A DNA stretch of 64,000 nt from Hermatobates lingyangjiaoensis. Lineage: Eukaryota > Arthropoda > Insecta > Hemiptera > Hermatobatidae. Numbering within the stretch: the first letter of the stretch is position 1; each line of letters starts with the position of its first letter. Below, one piece after another: positions 33,121 to 45,568 of this stretch. The notes beneath the pieces are model-generated. The model worked only from the letters and a program-made list of their open reading frames with translations. It searched no databases and was not told where the DNA came from. The translations under genes and the position numbers were made by a program. The DNA is taken from NCBI GenBank assembly GCA_026182355.1, contig JAPFBL010000368.1:456531-520530 (forward strand), in the 5' to 3' direction.

Positions 33121-34174
33121 AATAAAAAAACGTTTTTTGAATGGAGACTTTGTATTATCGTTTTACTCCAGTATGAGCAAATACTACGCAATAACATATT
33201 GGAAAACTGATGAGTTAAAATAGCTTAGTTTTCTTAAAATTAAAGGTTTTTTCTTCATCAGTGTTAGTTTCTGCATAGGATGTTCAGTTTATTTAGATCA
33301 TAAAGACTATTATATTAAAGGTATTCATATTACTATCCTCACATCAGACATTATGCTAACAGTTCATAAAACATAAGAAAAAATCTTGAGTGGCCTACAC
33401 TCAACTCTACTATAAGTATTCATATTATTAAATACGTTGATATTGATTTTTTTGTTTTTTTTTATAATATGGCTAACCTGATAAAGTTATAATATGCACT
33501 CTGATAAAGTACTTTAAAACTTGTAGATTTTAGGTGTAATAGTTTTTTCATGTTTTATAGTAGCTTTAAACATTTTGTCAGTTTAACAAGTTTGAAATCG
33601 CTGAGCTAGAGGAATTAGACTAGTTTTTATTATTCCGATCAAACTGAGGGCCTCACACTCATCTCAGGATCCCAAAAATTACGCGAATTAAAATCCCATA
33701 TATTTCTTGTCACTACCAGTGTCAGAGTTAGAATTTTATAACTAATATAGAATTAATATTAGCAACAATCAATAAAAATTTGCTTAATTATTTATATATC
33801 ATGTATCTGTAGTTATGGGTTTTAATTGAAAATTTATGAAGAACACATTGGGAGGATGCCTATGAAAAGGTTTTTTTTTGTGGGATGAAAACTTCATTTC
33901 AATCTAGAGGTATCAATCAGTTATTCAAATTAATGCTTTTTTATTTTTTATTAGAGATTTTTTTCAGAAACGTTAACTAACTTTAGACCACTTCTGATTT
34001 TTTGGGTCTCAAAGATATTAAGTAAAATTTATATTTGATTTGTAAAATATAAACAATTGTAGTCTGAAATTTGTTGATAAGAAATAAAATAAGAATCAGT
34101 ATAAAGTGACAGGAGTATAATAAAAGTATTGAAACGATACATTCACTAGCGACAATGAGCAGGTATGTTTGTGT

Positions 34175-34231
34175 GGCAGCCCTGATTAACAGCTGCCGAC
34201 ACTTACCATCGCGAGATCATTCAGGGCTGCC
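34175..34231. repeat. 11-bp GC-rich hairpin
   Basis: GGCAGCCCTGA (34,175-34,185) pairs perfectly with TCAGGGCTGCC (34,221-34,231) across a 35-nt loop containing CATCGCGAGA. Confidence 0.6.
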
Positions 34232-34421
34232 AATACTTCATTTAGACTTTTACAATTGAATAGAGCCTTTCAGATACTACTTTTACAATTCCTTACATTT
34301 AAAGAAGTTTCTTTTTTCTTTTTTAGTTTACTTCATTATAAAAAGAAAATAATACTTTAAAAATCATAATATCAAACTTGTTGAGTATATAATGTTTGCG
34401 TGGAGTATAGGTTTGCGTGCA

Positions 34422-34424
<3 letters not shown>

Positions 34425-34494
<70 letters not shown>
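34425..34494. repeat. (TG)n microsatellite
   Basis: An uninterrupted TG run of about 60 bp, preceded by GCATGTATG. Confidence 0.95.
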
Positions 34495-34497
<3 letters not shown>

Positions 34498-35404
34498 CAC
34501 AATGTTAATTGTAAAACAATGTGATTCATTGCCCTCAATGAATTCAGCGCCACACTAATCGTCTTTATTGGCTTTTAACCTCCCATAAGATGAAAGCATT
34601 ATCTCAGTTACAAATTTCTAACATAATTTATCGAAGCCATTAACAATAACTTGATAGTTGAAAGTGAGTATTTCATTATAGTCGCCACATTATTTTATCA
34701 GTTTAATTGCACCGTTAGTATTTGATTTCAAAGGTCATTTTTATTGATACACTCATGTTCTTAACAACACGTTTACTGATATCAAAGTTTCGTGACAACC
34801 ATTAAAATATCTTTTTTTTTAACAGCTTAAAACGAAAGTCTAGAACAAATCGCAGATAAACGATATCAGTAAAGAAAACTTTTGAAATGAAAGTATATTA
34901 TTTTTATGCAATTCAGAAGAGATTTTCTATCTCTTCTATACCTTCGGTATAGGAAGTCTTCAAATTAATACTACTGCACTCTACTTAATGTTTTTAACAA
35001 CAAATATGTTTGATTCAATCGATTACTAAGTTATTATAATGAATAGATATGCTAGTTAAAAAAAAAACTCCAAAAACGATGATTATGATGTCTTATTGAA
35101 GTTGTCATGAACCTTTATCTTTCAAATTACATTACATATGGTCACTATATGTAATATGTAAATGTAATATAATATGCAATGTATATATAATATGTAAAAA
35201 AACAACATGAAAACATGAGGTTATGATATGTCTTATTGAAACAGATTGATGTATAATATTTTACTCTCAGTTTTTTTTTATACCTTATGGAACCGAGGAT
35301 ATATTTTGAAGATTAGTTATGAAAAAAAGAGTTGAATGTGTGGCAATGAACTATTGCAAAAAAAAGATCATTCAGGTTACAGCAGGAGCTGTATAGAAAC
35401 AGTC

Positions 35405-35580
35405 ATGGCTCAGCAAAAGGAGTGTGTTCGTGTATGCATGTGTGTGCGCGTGTGTGTGTGTATGTGTGTGGGTGGGTGTGAGTGTGGGTGTGTGTATTCG
35501 TGTGTGTCTGCGTGTATATGTGTGTGTGTGAGTGAGTGTGTGTGTGTGTGCTTGTATGTGTGAGTGTGTGTGTGTGCACC
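35405..35580. repeat. GT-rich compound microsatellite
   Basis: GTGTGT with GGGT, GAGT and CGTG interruptions; gives CVCVCV and HTHTHT frames by repetition only. Confidence 0.9.
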
Positions 35581-36101
35581 TGTCTGTAAACACCTCGAAA
35601 CAATAAACGACAAACATCACAACAGGTCACCGACTTCAGGTCGATGTTCTGAAACACACTTATAGTGAGATATCAATCGATATAAATTTTGAGCCTCGAC
35701 GAATTTTTTTTACATGAAAAACTGACGGATGGTAAGACTAATAAGGTGATCTTATCTGATAATGAATGTATAAAGATTTTTGTTCAGTATAATTTGTTAT
35801 TCGAAATACTTGAAAGGATGCATACCTTCTATAATAGCGCTTCGCCGTTCATCTCAATAGTGGCAAAACTTAGCAATATATCTGGATTGTTCAATATTAG
35901 TATAGACTACGTAGGTATCAAATATCATAAAACGTTCTCACAAACGATACTATAGTTTACAAATAGTACAATTTTAATGCAAAAATAAGACTACATCGTG
36001 TATAAAACGTTACTGCTAAACTATATAAATTTACTAAACTGTTGTCCCTCATGCCACATACCAGCTGGTAATAACAAGCTTTGAATGCATTGAAGAAATC
36101 A

Positions 36102-36454
36102 TGTTTGTTTGTTTTCTAACGCCCACACTTATTAGGGTTCACCTATTAGTGCTTTTCTAGGGGTGGAAATTGTGGCTCATTTATTACTTGGCACCCATTT
36201 TAGTAATGGGCGAGCCACATTACCTGTTCATTATTCTACATTGGCAGTCCTGAAGTTTGCCTAACTCAAGCGTATTTATAGTAGGGATCTTTAACGAACA
36301 TCTGACATTGTACAGGCTCGGGACCAACGATTTAACCTCCTCTCTGAAGGAGAACGTTCTTCGTGTGAATAAATCGAGGTCCAGGAGGGGATCGAACTCC
36401 GGACCTACCAGTTCAGAGGCGAGTACGTTAACCACTTAGCTAACCTAGTCCCGT
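36102..36454 (-). mobile_element. Full-length tRNA-derived SINE, tail type III, with target duplication
   Basis: Bounded by AAGAAATCA at 36,093-36,101 and 36,455-36,463. Minus strand: TTAGCTAAGTGGTTAACGTA head, family body, then a third tail type with TGGCTCGCCCATTACTAAAA, GGGTGCCAAGTAATAAATGA and an A/C-rich end. Spacer 36,464-37,123 has nothing recognisable. Confidence 0.9.
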
Positions 36455-37131
36455 AAGAAATCAAAACTACGAACATGAAAAAAGCAAAACTTGTAGGTTT
36501 GATTCAAATCAAACAATAAAGATCAAAGAACTACACTCAGCTGCGATAACAAAGCGTGGAGGTGGGGAAAGTTATTAGAGAGTTGAAAGGATTGGTAGGT
36601 TTAAAACAAGTTGACAGCGACAATAGGGATCGGCTGATACCAGCTTACCCAGATTAACTGCTTTAAATACTTCCATGCATGAAATGTTGGAAGCATTATA
36701 AATTTTCAATAAACAGACACCAATACGAGTGATTAGAGAGGGGATTTAGTACTAGCCGAAATTCCACCCGACATTAACAATCGATACTGAAAAAAATCAT
36801 CATGTATCTGGTAAATTGCATATGTTTAAGCAATTTGACCTGTGTAAGATGCAAATATCTATCTTTAATAATAATATTCTGTATGTTAGATCATTTTGCA
36901 TTCAGTACATCAAACAAATCAAAACATCACTGATTTTGAAGAGTTATTTGAGGATGACTTCTGAGATCATGTCTACATCTGAAAGTACTTGCATCTGTGA
37001 AAGTTACAAGAAATATATATCGTACAAAGAAAAAATGAAAAAGAAATATTCAAATATTAAGTGAAATAGTGTCTACAAACACAAAGTTGACTATAGTTTC
37101 AAAACAAAAAACAGACTTGATTAGCTTAGAT

Positions 37132-37534
37132 CAGTGGTTTCCAAACTTGATGTTACTATACCTTCCCTTAAAAATATTTAATCATTTGGCGCCCCCCCTC
37201 CCCCCACCCCCCAATGAAGATTTCATAAAATAAAAACACAAAGATTTTTACTCTTATAAAATTTATTCATACAAACTAATAGAAAACGATATTTTATTAT
37301 TGTTTTAATGAGATGGATGTACTTGTCTATTAGCACAAAGTTGATCAAATCTTGGTGTTTGTGATGATATAGCTACTCGTAGCTCATTTTCTAAAACTAA
37401 ACGAGCTCGATATTTGGATTTCATTGCAGCCAAGGCATAAAATTATTTTTTACATGGAAAACTTTAGCCGTAATTTGGAAAATTTTTCACTGTGACTTTA
37501 GACTTCTCCACGCCTCCTCGTTTGGAAAACGCTG
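37132..37534. mobile_element. hAT-type MITE with 8-bp duplication
   Basis: Ends CAGTGGTTTCCAAACTTGAT and (complement) CAGCGTTTTCCAAACGAGGA; flanks GCTTAGAT and CCTTAGAT match at seven of eight. Contains a C-run GCGCCCCCCCTCCCCCCACC but no coding sequence. Confidence 0.82.
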
Positions 37535-37956
37535 CCTTAGATTGGCTATATAGATATAGTTTTAAAGGAAAGTATTGGAATATTTTTAATGTGAAGAGAA
37601 GTCGATGCTTTTGAGAGAAGTAGCTCAGAATAGTCGATCATTAATAAGTTTTGGCAAAACCTGATCTAACGAAATCCACTTATAGAAGTGTCATTTTTTA
37701 AGATTACCGCCTTCAAAGTTATTTTTCTTCCAGATAACAATGGTTTCCGAACGGAAAGATACACAGCTTCAAGGCAGCTTTAGAGAATAGCGAAAATTAT
37801 TCTTTTGAGTTAATCTCAACTTATCACAACTCAAAAAGATGACTTTATTCTTTTCAATATAAAAGATATTTCTCACTTTATATTTAATAGGATTTCTAAT
37901 AATTAAAAAATATATTAACCGAGTTACTTTTAATTAACTATTTACATAATTACTTA

Positions 37957-38245
37957 GGGGCCAGGTCAGGCCAGTGAAAACGTGATTGCCTCTGGACTGG
38001 TAAATACGAGGCTTTATACTGACTCTGGTCCTCGATTAATTCACGTGGGAAGTGAATAAATCTGAGCAAGTCGTCCCTTGGAGAGGACGTTATACCGTCG
38101 GTTCCGGGCCTGTACGATGTCAGACGTTCGTTTGTCATCTCTACTCTAAATACAATTGCATTAGGCAAAATTCAGGACTCCCAATGTAGAATATTCATTG
38201 TGTTGTATCACTAAGAGCTAATGTTCGGCCTTTGTGCATTCTCTT
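37957..38245 (+). mobile_element. tRNA-derived SINE, tail type II, diverged
   Basis: GGGGCCAGGTCAGGCCAGTG head with a decayed B box, then GAGAGGACGTTATACCGTCG, GCCTGTACGATGTCAGACGT, and tail TTCATTGTGTTGTATCACTA as in 14,667 and 48,963. 37,543-37,956 is AT-rich and empty. Confidence 0.8.
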
Positions 38246-38309
38246 CTGAGACTTTATATTATTTAAATAATAATTATTTATTCTGTGGTAAAATGGATAA
38301 ACAAGCAAA

Positions 38310-38344
38310 AGTCTCCACACAAAGATGTCACTTGTGTGGAGACT
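38310..38344. repeat. 13-bp hairpin, probable cassette-end relic
   Basis: AGTCTCCACACAA and TTGTGTGGAGACT are perfect complements with a 9-nt loop. The same word bounds the foldback at 42,714-43,165. A faded ribozyme-end word TTCCAACGTTTCG lies at about 38,452. Confidence 0.55.
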
Positions 38345-38847
38345 ATTCTTTTTATTTGATTTGATAATTAAATAATAATAAATATTCATTTTAAATAATA
38401 GACTATACAACTAGTGTTATTTAATAAATAAAAAAAAACTCAACTCTGTCTTCCAACGTTTCGATAATTTATATTTTCAAAATCAAGGCTTACACCGAGT
38501 CAAGGAATTAAAAATGGTAGGTTCTCACTTTAAATACTGTTCACAATTCTTTCAAATAGAGTTGATTCTAATCTAACAATGATCACATCAAGTTTTTTTG
38601 ATTTTTTTTTCACATTGCCTCTCTAGTCGTAGAATACAAAGGACTAATAACAGAATGCGTAGCTCTTTCAAGTCAACCTCGACCAATCACCAACAAATCT
38701 TCCTGGACACTATAGTGCACCTTACACTACAGTGTGATTATCAACACACATCTGCTTTATAAACTAGGCAACTGTAAGCTGAACTCAGATATAATTTGTC
38801 GAGTTAGCAATCGCCAGCTATACAGCTTTGATTTTGGGTAAAGTATG

Positions 38848-39010
38848 ACAACTATATTCTTAAATTATCATGTTTCTTGTTCAGCCACCAACTAGATAGC
38901 TTTGATTTTGAATAAAGGATGACAACTATATTCTTAAATTATCATGTTTCTTGTTCAGCCACCAACTAGATAGCTTTGATTTTGAATAAAGGATGACAAC
39001 TATATTCTTA
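38848..39010. repeat. 74-bp tandem repeat
   Basis: ACAACTATATTCTTAAATTA starts at 38,848, 38,922 and 38,996, giving exactly 74 bp. A diverged unit continues at about 39,150-39,250 (TTCAGCCACCAACTAGATAG), after the insertion described next. Confidence 0.9.
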
Positions 39011-39015
39011 AATTC

Positions 39016-39122
39016 ACACAAGGGGTTCTTGAGGATTTAGGTAATAAACATACAACTCCTGACTATAAGCCGACCAATCCCCAATAATTATGACCAAAAT
39101 CGTCAAGAAACCCTTGTGTGAA
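39016..39122. mobile_element. Small MITE inserted in the tandem repeat
   Basis: Inverted ends CACACAAGGGGTTCTTGA and (complement) CACACAAGGGTTTCTTGA lie about 105 bp apart. AAATT/AATTT abuts the two ends. Superfamily unknown. 39,251-39,755 holds nothing else recognised. Confidence 0.6.
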
Positions 39123-39755
39123 TTTGAAATATCAGTGGTCAAGAAGCTATATCAATATATTCTTAAACTTTCATGTTTCTCGTTCAGCCACCAACTAGAT
39201 AGCTGTGATTAAAACATGATCACCATGTCCTTAAATTGTCCGTTCCATGTTCATCTAACATCCGCCATTAACTCATCAGCCATGCGGCGCCATGACGTCC
39301 AGTAGAGCTTAACCTACATATATTCTCAAATATTATTCATGAGTAGTCACATGTTCCTGTAATATTATCATATGTTTCTTGATAGCAGCTGAAATTTCTC
39401 TTGGTAGAAAGTTAGTCGGTACTCTGTAATTTCACAACGATTTTATTATTGATGCATCAGGTATTGGCCGTGTCTGAATTCATACAAGCAAAATATACAT
39501 ATTTAAGCAGGTTTACGAACAGTAGTACGAATAAACAAGCGATGATTTTTAGTAACATAGTCCAATGCAAGGGCCCTGCAACTACATTAGTGCCAAACTA
39601 CTTATAACACTGTTTAATTCTCTGGATTGTAAATGTCGGCTCTAATAGATGTCTTGTTAATATTGATATAGCTTCTCGACCACTGATTTCCAAAGTTCAA
39701 TTATTGGTTTCTAGAAGATTTTTGGTCTAAAGAAATTACACTCCTGTTTATATGC

Positions 39756-40442
39756 CAACGTTTGGCATTTTCAAGGCGTTTTAACTGCTCTTTTAAATCA
39801 GGTTTTAGCGTGATGTATTTCTGCTCTTGGAGGTTAAGAAGGGATTTATATAATATCTCCAATTCAGTCTTTTTCCTGATTCAGTCAAATTTTGTTTTCA
39901 AATGACACCTGGTTCCTAGAGATAGGAATTCTATTTCGTTCTCAGATAGCACATGCATTGATAGGTTCATATATGGTTCGTTATTTTCTGGTAAACACAT
40001 TTTTCTACCATACAGTCTATTTAATTTACGACATGTTCGATTGGATCTGATGTCATATTCATGGGTTTTTATTTCATAAATTCGTTTAAACACTTCTTCC
40101 TTAAGTTCAAGGTTATCATTCCAGTTATCTAGCGTATTTTTAATAATGGAAATTTCTTTTTCACATTCTGCAATAGATTTCATTTGTTTGTCAATTTCAT
40201 ATTTTAGGAGACGTCTCCTATATTGTAATGTAAATCTCTCTTGTCTCACTTCTGGGTCATAAGGTCGTATATTTGTGTAATTTGGGGAGCAGATTTTCTT
40301 TCATACAGATTTCGTTAAACACTTTTTGAACCTTAGTTTTACTCTCTTTTCTTATTAACTTTTCTAATTTTCTAATTAGTGTTTTGATTTTTTCTGTGAT
40401 ATGGCAACCCAAAGCTAGTATTGGATATTGGCAAAACTCCAA
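39756..40442 (-). pseudogene. Penelope-like element reading frame, N-terminal third
   Basis: The longest PLE frame in the window. Minus strand: ITEKIKTLIRKLEKLIRKES, VFNEICMKENLLPKLHKYT, a small frameshift near 40,255, RPYDPEVRQERFTLQYRRRL, then YMNLSMHVLSENEIEFLSLG, and after another break TLKPDLKEQLKRLENAKR. These match the region upstream of the PLE reverse transcriptase. No RT catalytic motif is present, so it is truncated as well as frameshifted. Confidence 0.8.
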
Positions 40443-40506
40443 CAGACCAATGTAGTTTATAGATATAAATGCACCCTAGGAAACTGCTAGTTCCTAAAAA
40501 CTAACT

Positions 40507-40796
40507 ACATTGGTTAAACAACAACAACTTTATTGAGAAGACTCACAATGCACCTAACAGCAGATGCTCCTAAAGAACACACAAAAAAGGTGCATGGCTT
40601 GGAATTAAGCCGACAAATGTTAACCAACAATAACGAAATTATCAACAGAGAAAATGATGTCGGTCGGCTACAAATAATAGAGGCACTCCAGATATTAGAA
40701 AAGAAACCTAAAATAAATGGCCAACTTACAAGTTTTACAAGAATTTTGAAGCTACATGTAGAGGAGCCAGTGAGCAGGAATGCAGAAGATAATTGA
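40507..40796 (+). pseudogene. PLE GIY-YIG C-terminal region
   Basis: Plus strand: YIG then an in-frame TAA, then TTTTLLRRLTMHLTADAPKE, HTKKVHGLELSRQM and LQIIEALQILEKKPKINGQL. This is the GIY-YIG nuclease tail. It diverges from the frame at 39,756 around a shared AACTACATTGGT, so the PLE has been broken and inverted here. Confidence 0.8.
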
Positions 40797-40910
40797 AATT
40801 AGGCTTAGGGACAAATATCTAGGTTAAACTATTTCAATTGAGTGAGCATAGCCTTATCGTAACCTCCCTTATTTATGTAACCAATAAATGTTAGTCTTTT
40901 AAAATCATAA

Positions 40911-41185
40911 GGAACTAGGTAGATTAACTCACCATACGTTTGGTTTTCAATGATTATATTTCTTCCAACGTTTCGGTCGTCTTCGTCCATCTTCAGGGGG
41001 TAAATCATTGAAAACCAAACGTATGGTGAGTTAATCTACCTAGTTTCTTGTGAATTTAAAAGACATATTAAAAGAATTTAAGGGCTTTGGAAAAGTTATC
41101 CAAAAAATTAATTAAAAAAACAATAGGCCGTAAATTCAATCTGACATGTATTAAGGAAGGACTGTTTCCTGAATATTCGAATATA
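40911..41185. mobile_element. Foldback PLE terminal unit with hammerhead core
   Basis: Arms GGTAGATTAACTCACCATAC and its complement flank a minus core at 40,964-41,000: CCCC, CTGAAGA, T, GG...CC, GAAA, ACGT, T, GG. The plus arm continues as a frameshifted PLE N-terminus (LEKLSKKLIKKTIGRKFNLT, CIKEGLFPEYSN) into TATATA at 41,182. Confidence 0.75.
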
Positions 41186-41199
41186 TATATATATAAAGA

Positions 41200-42002
41200 A
41201 TTAGGTGCAATGTACGCAGAGATTTTGAAATTAAGTTGAAAGTAATGATATTTATGATATGAATAATAAACTTTGATAAATTCAATATGTAGTATTATAA
41301 CGAATGTATTGCATTATGTCAGAATGTATGTTAATGCATCAAAAGGTAGTCATGTATACCTTAAGGAAATAACAGCACTGCATCACGTTCGCCACGTTGA
41401 CTACGTTCACTTCAAAGCCCCTACTTCGTCAGAATACGGTTGCTACTCCTCAATGCACAGTCTCAGCCAAAAGCCTGCAAAAAGAAGACATCTGATAACT
41501 CCTTTCACTTCTTTACTAACTCGTTTCCTCTTATAACGTTTCCCTATTTCCTTATAATCATCTTATTTTTTCGGCTTATAACTTTACTTAAACACTCTTA
41601 ATTAACACCTTTCTGTATCCTTCGTCCTTTACCTATAACCTTGCTGAGTATCCTTCCGATATCTTATAGCATTTTCAATTTCTCCTATTAAGTAATAACA
41701 TTATGCAACCTTTTATTATGCTTTCATAACCTTTTTGAGCAACATCATTTAAATTAGAACTTTATTTAACTTTTATGAAGTTTCTATATCCCTTTTTTTC
41801 CATATATTCCTCATATTCCTAGACTTGTTGTCCTATGACCTTCAGTAACAAGTATTACGACCTAACCGTTTCCATTCTATTGCATTATATCATTTTTATG
41901 GTATTATCTTCATTTTACATTTTGTTGTTATGATTTTCAATATTTTCTCTTACACTGTAACTTATTCTTCATCAAATTTATTTTTTATATTAGAAATAAA
42001 AG
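41200..42002. other. AT-rich spacer, nothing recognised
   Basis: The 87-codon open frame at 41,273-41,536 has no known signature. Confidence 0.45.
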
Positions 42003-42262
42003 AAACCATCATACCTCGTAAGATGTTCTTGGAGTCGTTGGAGAGCTTTCGGACGTTGTCCATCTTCAATCACAACTATTCTAAGGAGCTGTAATCAAGG
42101 GTTTTTGTATATCAGGTCCCATACTTAGGAATAGTGTTAAGGGATAAACCCCTTGATAACAGCTCCTTAGATTAGTTTTGACTGAAGAGATTGACAACGT
42201 CCAAAAGCTCTCCAACAACATGTTAGGATGTATGACGTTTTTTCCTACTTCTAATCTAAATC
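42003..42262. mobile_element. Foldback cassette, AGCT family
   Basis: Minus core 42,040-42,072: TTGAAGA, T, GGAC-AAC-GTCC, GAAA, AGCT, C, TCC. Plus core 42,178-42,213 keeps CTGAAGA but has AAAA in place of GAAA. Arms share GGTATGATGG-type ends. A related foldback is at 45,008. Confidence 0.65.
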
Positions 42263-42713
42263 ATACTAACCTTTTTGATAATAACAATATGCATGTATAT
42301 TTCTTTTTATCTCTTAGTTTTATTCATCTCTTTGCTCTCTATAATCATATACACCTGAATTATAACTTTGTTTTATTTTTTTTTTAAACATGAGACCTGG
42401 CTAACTCCTATTTCGCTTCATAATCATGAGTTACATCCACGATATAATTCAATGTTTTCTTCTCTCGACAACACATATTCTACGCTATTGTATTTTACCG
42501 AAGAACTTTATTCTTGTCACTGGATCAAACCATGATAAAGAAGAAAGGCTTGAGTAAATGTGGTCGAGAGAAGAACTCTTTAGATATTAATAATATCAAG
42601 TTTCATGTACTCAGGTCCCCACTTTATATATTCGTACTGATGTCTCTGCGTTTCATTTTGAATAGCCATTTATAATCAGGGAAAGGGACTACAATCATAT
42701 AAAGACGACAAAT

Positions 42714-43165
42714 ACAATTGTTCATTAACTGTGCAATCTGTTATAGTGTCGTATTTAGTCATGTTTGGAAAAGTATTAAGTCTCCACACAAAAAAGTTTA
42801 TTACAAGAAACTAAACAACGTGTTTCAAACACTTGATGTTCTTCTTCAGGTTAGACCTAGAAAAAAAAATATGTATATGCATTTAAGAGCTTTAGGAACA
42901 TAGAAGCGAATTAATTAAAATGAATACATCTGACACTATTGAGTGATAATATTATTATTCCCGTTATCATTCAATAGTGTCAGATGTATTCATTTTAATT
43001 AATTCGCCCCTATGTTCCCAAAGCTCTTAAATGCATATATATATTTTTTTCTAGGTTGAACCTGAAGAAGAACATCAAGTGTTCGAAAAGCCTTGTTTAG
43101 TTTCTTGTAATAAATTTTTTATGTGGAGAGTTAATACTTTTCCTAACATTCCTAAAAATACAATT
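42714..43165. mobile_element. Foldback cassette with paired cores and flanking direct repeat
   Basis: Arms start GTCTCCACACAAAAAAGTTT (left) and end in its complement. Cores: minus 42,816-42,855 and plus 43,057-43,100, each CTGAAGA, A, GAACATCAAGTGTT(T/C), GAAA. Palindrome centre near 42,960 is AGTGATAATATTATTATTCC. AATACAATTGTT-type words sit at both outer ends (42,712 and 43,158), a possible target duplication. Confidence 0.7.
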
Positions 43166-43553
43166 GTTTATTGCATCTCTTTGTCTTCTGCTGCTTTTTT
43201 GACACTCGCCTTACGATAAACTGCTGAACGCAAACATGGACAGAAGTATCATTTTTCCTTTTTTTTGTGAACATGCTGTAAGGCAAGCCATGACATATCA
43301 TAATGAAATTTGTGCAATAAACACTGATAGGGTCTAGCAAAATACGGTGTGCAGATATTGGAATAAATGGGTGAATGTGAAAAATACTTTATAAATATTT
43401 AGTCCCTAGATGGAAACATGGTGCTACATTTTATGAAATGCTGCAAATCATTTAGCAGTCAACCAATGGTAAATATTGATTTGGTGTTTGCGAAAGTATG
43501 CTATATTATAAACAATTCTAATTTTATATTGAAACATGCAATATTATTGTATT

Positions 43554-43607
<54 letters not shown>

Positions 43608-43843
43608 AGAATATATAGGAATGGAATAATGAATTCAGGTCAAAATATGTAAATCAAATTAGTAACGGAAATATACGTCTTGAAGACTTTAAAGTCCAAT
43701 GAAATAAGTTTTACGAATTGGTCTGAGTGTATGTATATTTGCGGCTGTGTGTGTGGAGTGTGTGAGTGGTATGTGTGTGTATGTGGGGTGTGTGTGTGTG
43801 TGTGAGTGTGTGTGTGTATGCGGGGTGAGTGTGTGTATGTGGA

Positions 43844-43874
<31 letters not shown>

Positions 43875-43896
43875 AGTGAGTCAGTGAGTGAGTGTG
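43166..43896. repeat. Spacer with (TC)n and (GT)n microsatellites
   Basis: (TC)n at 43,559-43,604 and GT-rich tract at 43,727-43,896; no coding signal. Confidence 0.85.
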
Positions 43897-44007
43897 TATG
43901 ACCAAGACATCTAAAAAACAAAACGATCTATATTTAAAAAAAGTATTTTTAATATCCTGATATCTTTAAGACGAGATATAAGTCTCAGTAAAAATATTAA
44001 GATTTTT

Positions 44008-44775
44008 ACTTTACTACAAGTAAAATATAGTGATCGTAAACAAAATTTATGTCGAGATTTGGACGGAATTACATGATTTGATGAGGTCCCAAGAAGTCGT
44101 TTTATAAAGTTTTTTGGAATATCTGTGTGTGTGTGTGCCAGCTAGCGTGCGTGCGTGATTGCTTGCTTGCGTGCTTGCGTACTTGCGTGCATGCGAAGGT
44201 GCTTGCGTGCGTGTATGCGTGAATGTGTGTGTGCGTGTATGCGATCGTGTATGCGTGTATGCGTGCATGTGTGCGTGCGTGTGTACGTGCGTGGGTGTGT
44301 GCATGTGTGTGGGCGGGTGGGTGGGTGGTTGGGTGAGTATGTATCCAAAGTTTGTGGTCAAGTCGATATGGTCGAGAATCTTTGGTGAATCAAATTGCTA
44401 TTTTACACAAAAATGACCTCATAATGTAGATATACGTATAGTTCGAGCATTTATTCATGATGGGAAAATCACTTTTTTTTGTCAAATGTGTTATTATACA
44501 ATATTTTTATCTCCTAAACTACTAATTCAACGTTCTTGAAATTTTCGGACTATCTTATTCAAAAATTTTTCTTATAATTCAATCTGAAAGCTTGTGGGAG
44601 CAATAGAAGCCATACTGTTTGATGGATCAAAATGAAAGAATGCTTAGAAATAGAACTGTATGTGGAGATTGAGTTATGTGGAGATAATGTTTTTCAAGGA
44701 TACATTAACTAAAGGAGTGTCATAGAACATTTTCTGTTTTCAGAAAACGTTTTTTGATGCTAAACGGTTTATTAA
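44008..44775. repeat. Dispersed repeat B, copy 1 with internal GT/GC microsatellite
   Basis: AGTGATCGTAAACAAAATTT, GAGATTTGGACGGAATTAC, AAGTCGTTTTATAAAGTTTT and AATTCAATCTGAAAGCTTGT are matched in order by 52,895-53,530. The GTGCGTGC tract at 44,122-44,340 corresponds to a short GTGCGTGGGTGGGTG in the other copy, so the microsatellite has expanded inside the repeat. Confidence 0.8.
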
Positions 44776-45007
44776 TGTATTTTTCAAAAATATATGGATA
44801 TTGCAGGTATCCAGTATATCAAAGCGTCATCAATATAGAGAATCAATGCTGAAGATGAATCTTTTTTATATTTTGGATCTCCCTATAACAAATATTCTGG
44901 ATTCTTGAATAGTGTTCTAAATATTTTTCGTTATATTCTTTTGATTGGTTTAGTTACTTTATTCAATACCTGCATAGCGTTAATACCACTGAGGTTAGTA
45001 TGAATTA

Positions 45008-45142
45008 GATTAGAAATGGGTAAAACCGTCATGCCTCGTAAGATGTTGTTGGAGGGCTTTCGGACGTTGCCCATCTTCCATCGCAGCTCATGAGCCCATC
45101 CTCCAAGACCATCTTAAGAGGTATGACGGTTTTCCCTATCTC
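45008..45142. mobile_element. Foldback cassette, AGCT-family relative (decayed)
   Basis: Arms GAAATGGGTAAAACCGTCAT and complement. Minus core 45,049-45,080: GGAAGA, T, GGGCAACGTCC, GAAA, GCCC. CTGANGA and AGCT have both decayed. 44,776-45,007 and 45,143-45,568 are plain AT-rich DNA. Confidence 0.55.
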
Positions 45143-45568
45143 TAATATAAATCATACTTTATTCAAGACAATTATTTAGTAGTTTAAGTTCTATATAATA
45201 TAAATAGTAAATATCAAAACAAATATAAAATAATAAATATAAATCATTTTGAAAATATATTTCGTTATGTAGACTTACTGAAACCTTTCAGCCTCACTAC
45301 ACTTGTAGTAAATAACAAATAAGTTGGAATTTCTATCATTTAAACAAGTCTTATGCACAGAAGGTTATAGCAGAAATATTGAAAATCGGTAGGTATCTAT
45401 GTTTGAAGTGTTAGTGAATAAGAATTTAGTTTGACACAAACTAACTAAATGAGTTATATGCTGTTTCTGTAACCATTTCAAGATATAATATTGAAGAACT
45501 TGTGATTGGTGCTATGATGCTATTGATCATGATATTGCTTGTAACTAATGTTCGGATACACATAATAT

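Larger units (their letters stand above)
33121..36101. other. Spacer with simple repeats
   Basis: Contains the repeat word at 33,378-33,425, the hairpin at 34,175, (TG)n at 34,425-34,494 and a GT-rich tract at 35,405-35,580. Open frames in the GT tract are repeat artefacts. No genes seen. Confidence 0.5.

Noticed and set aside
35372..35657. Open frames of HTHTHT or CVCVCV
   Set aside because: They come from GT-rich microsatellites read in several frames, on both strands. The same applies at 7,940-8,237, 43,640-43,921 and 44,047-44,416.
38848..39250. CRISPR-like array
   Set aside because: The units are contiguous 74-bp tandem copies without unique spacers, in animal DNA.
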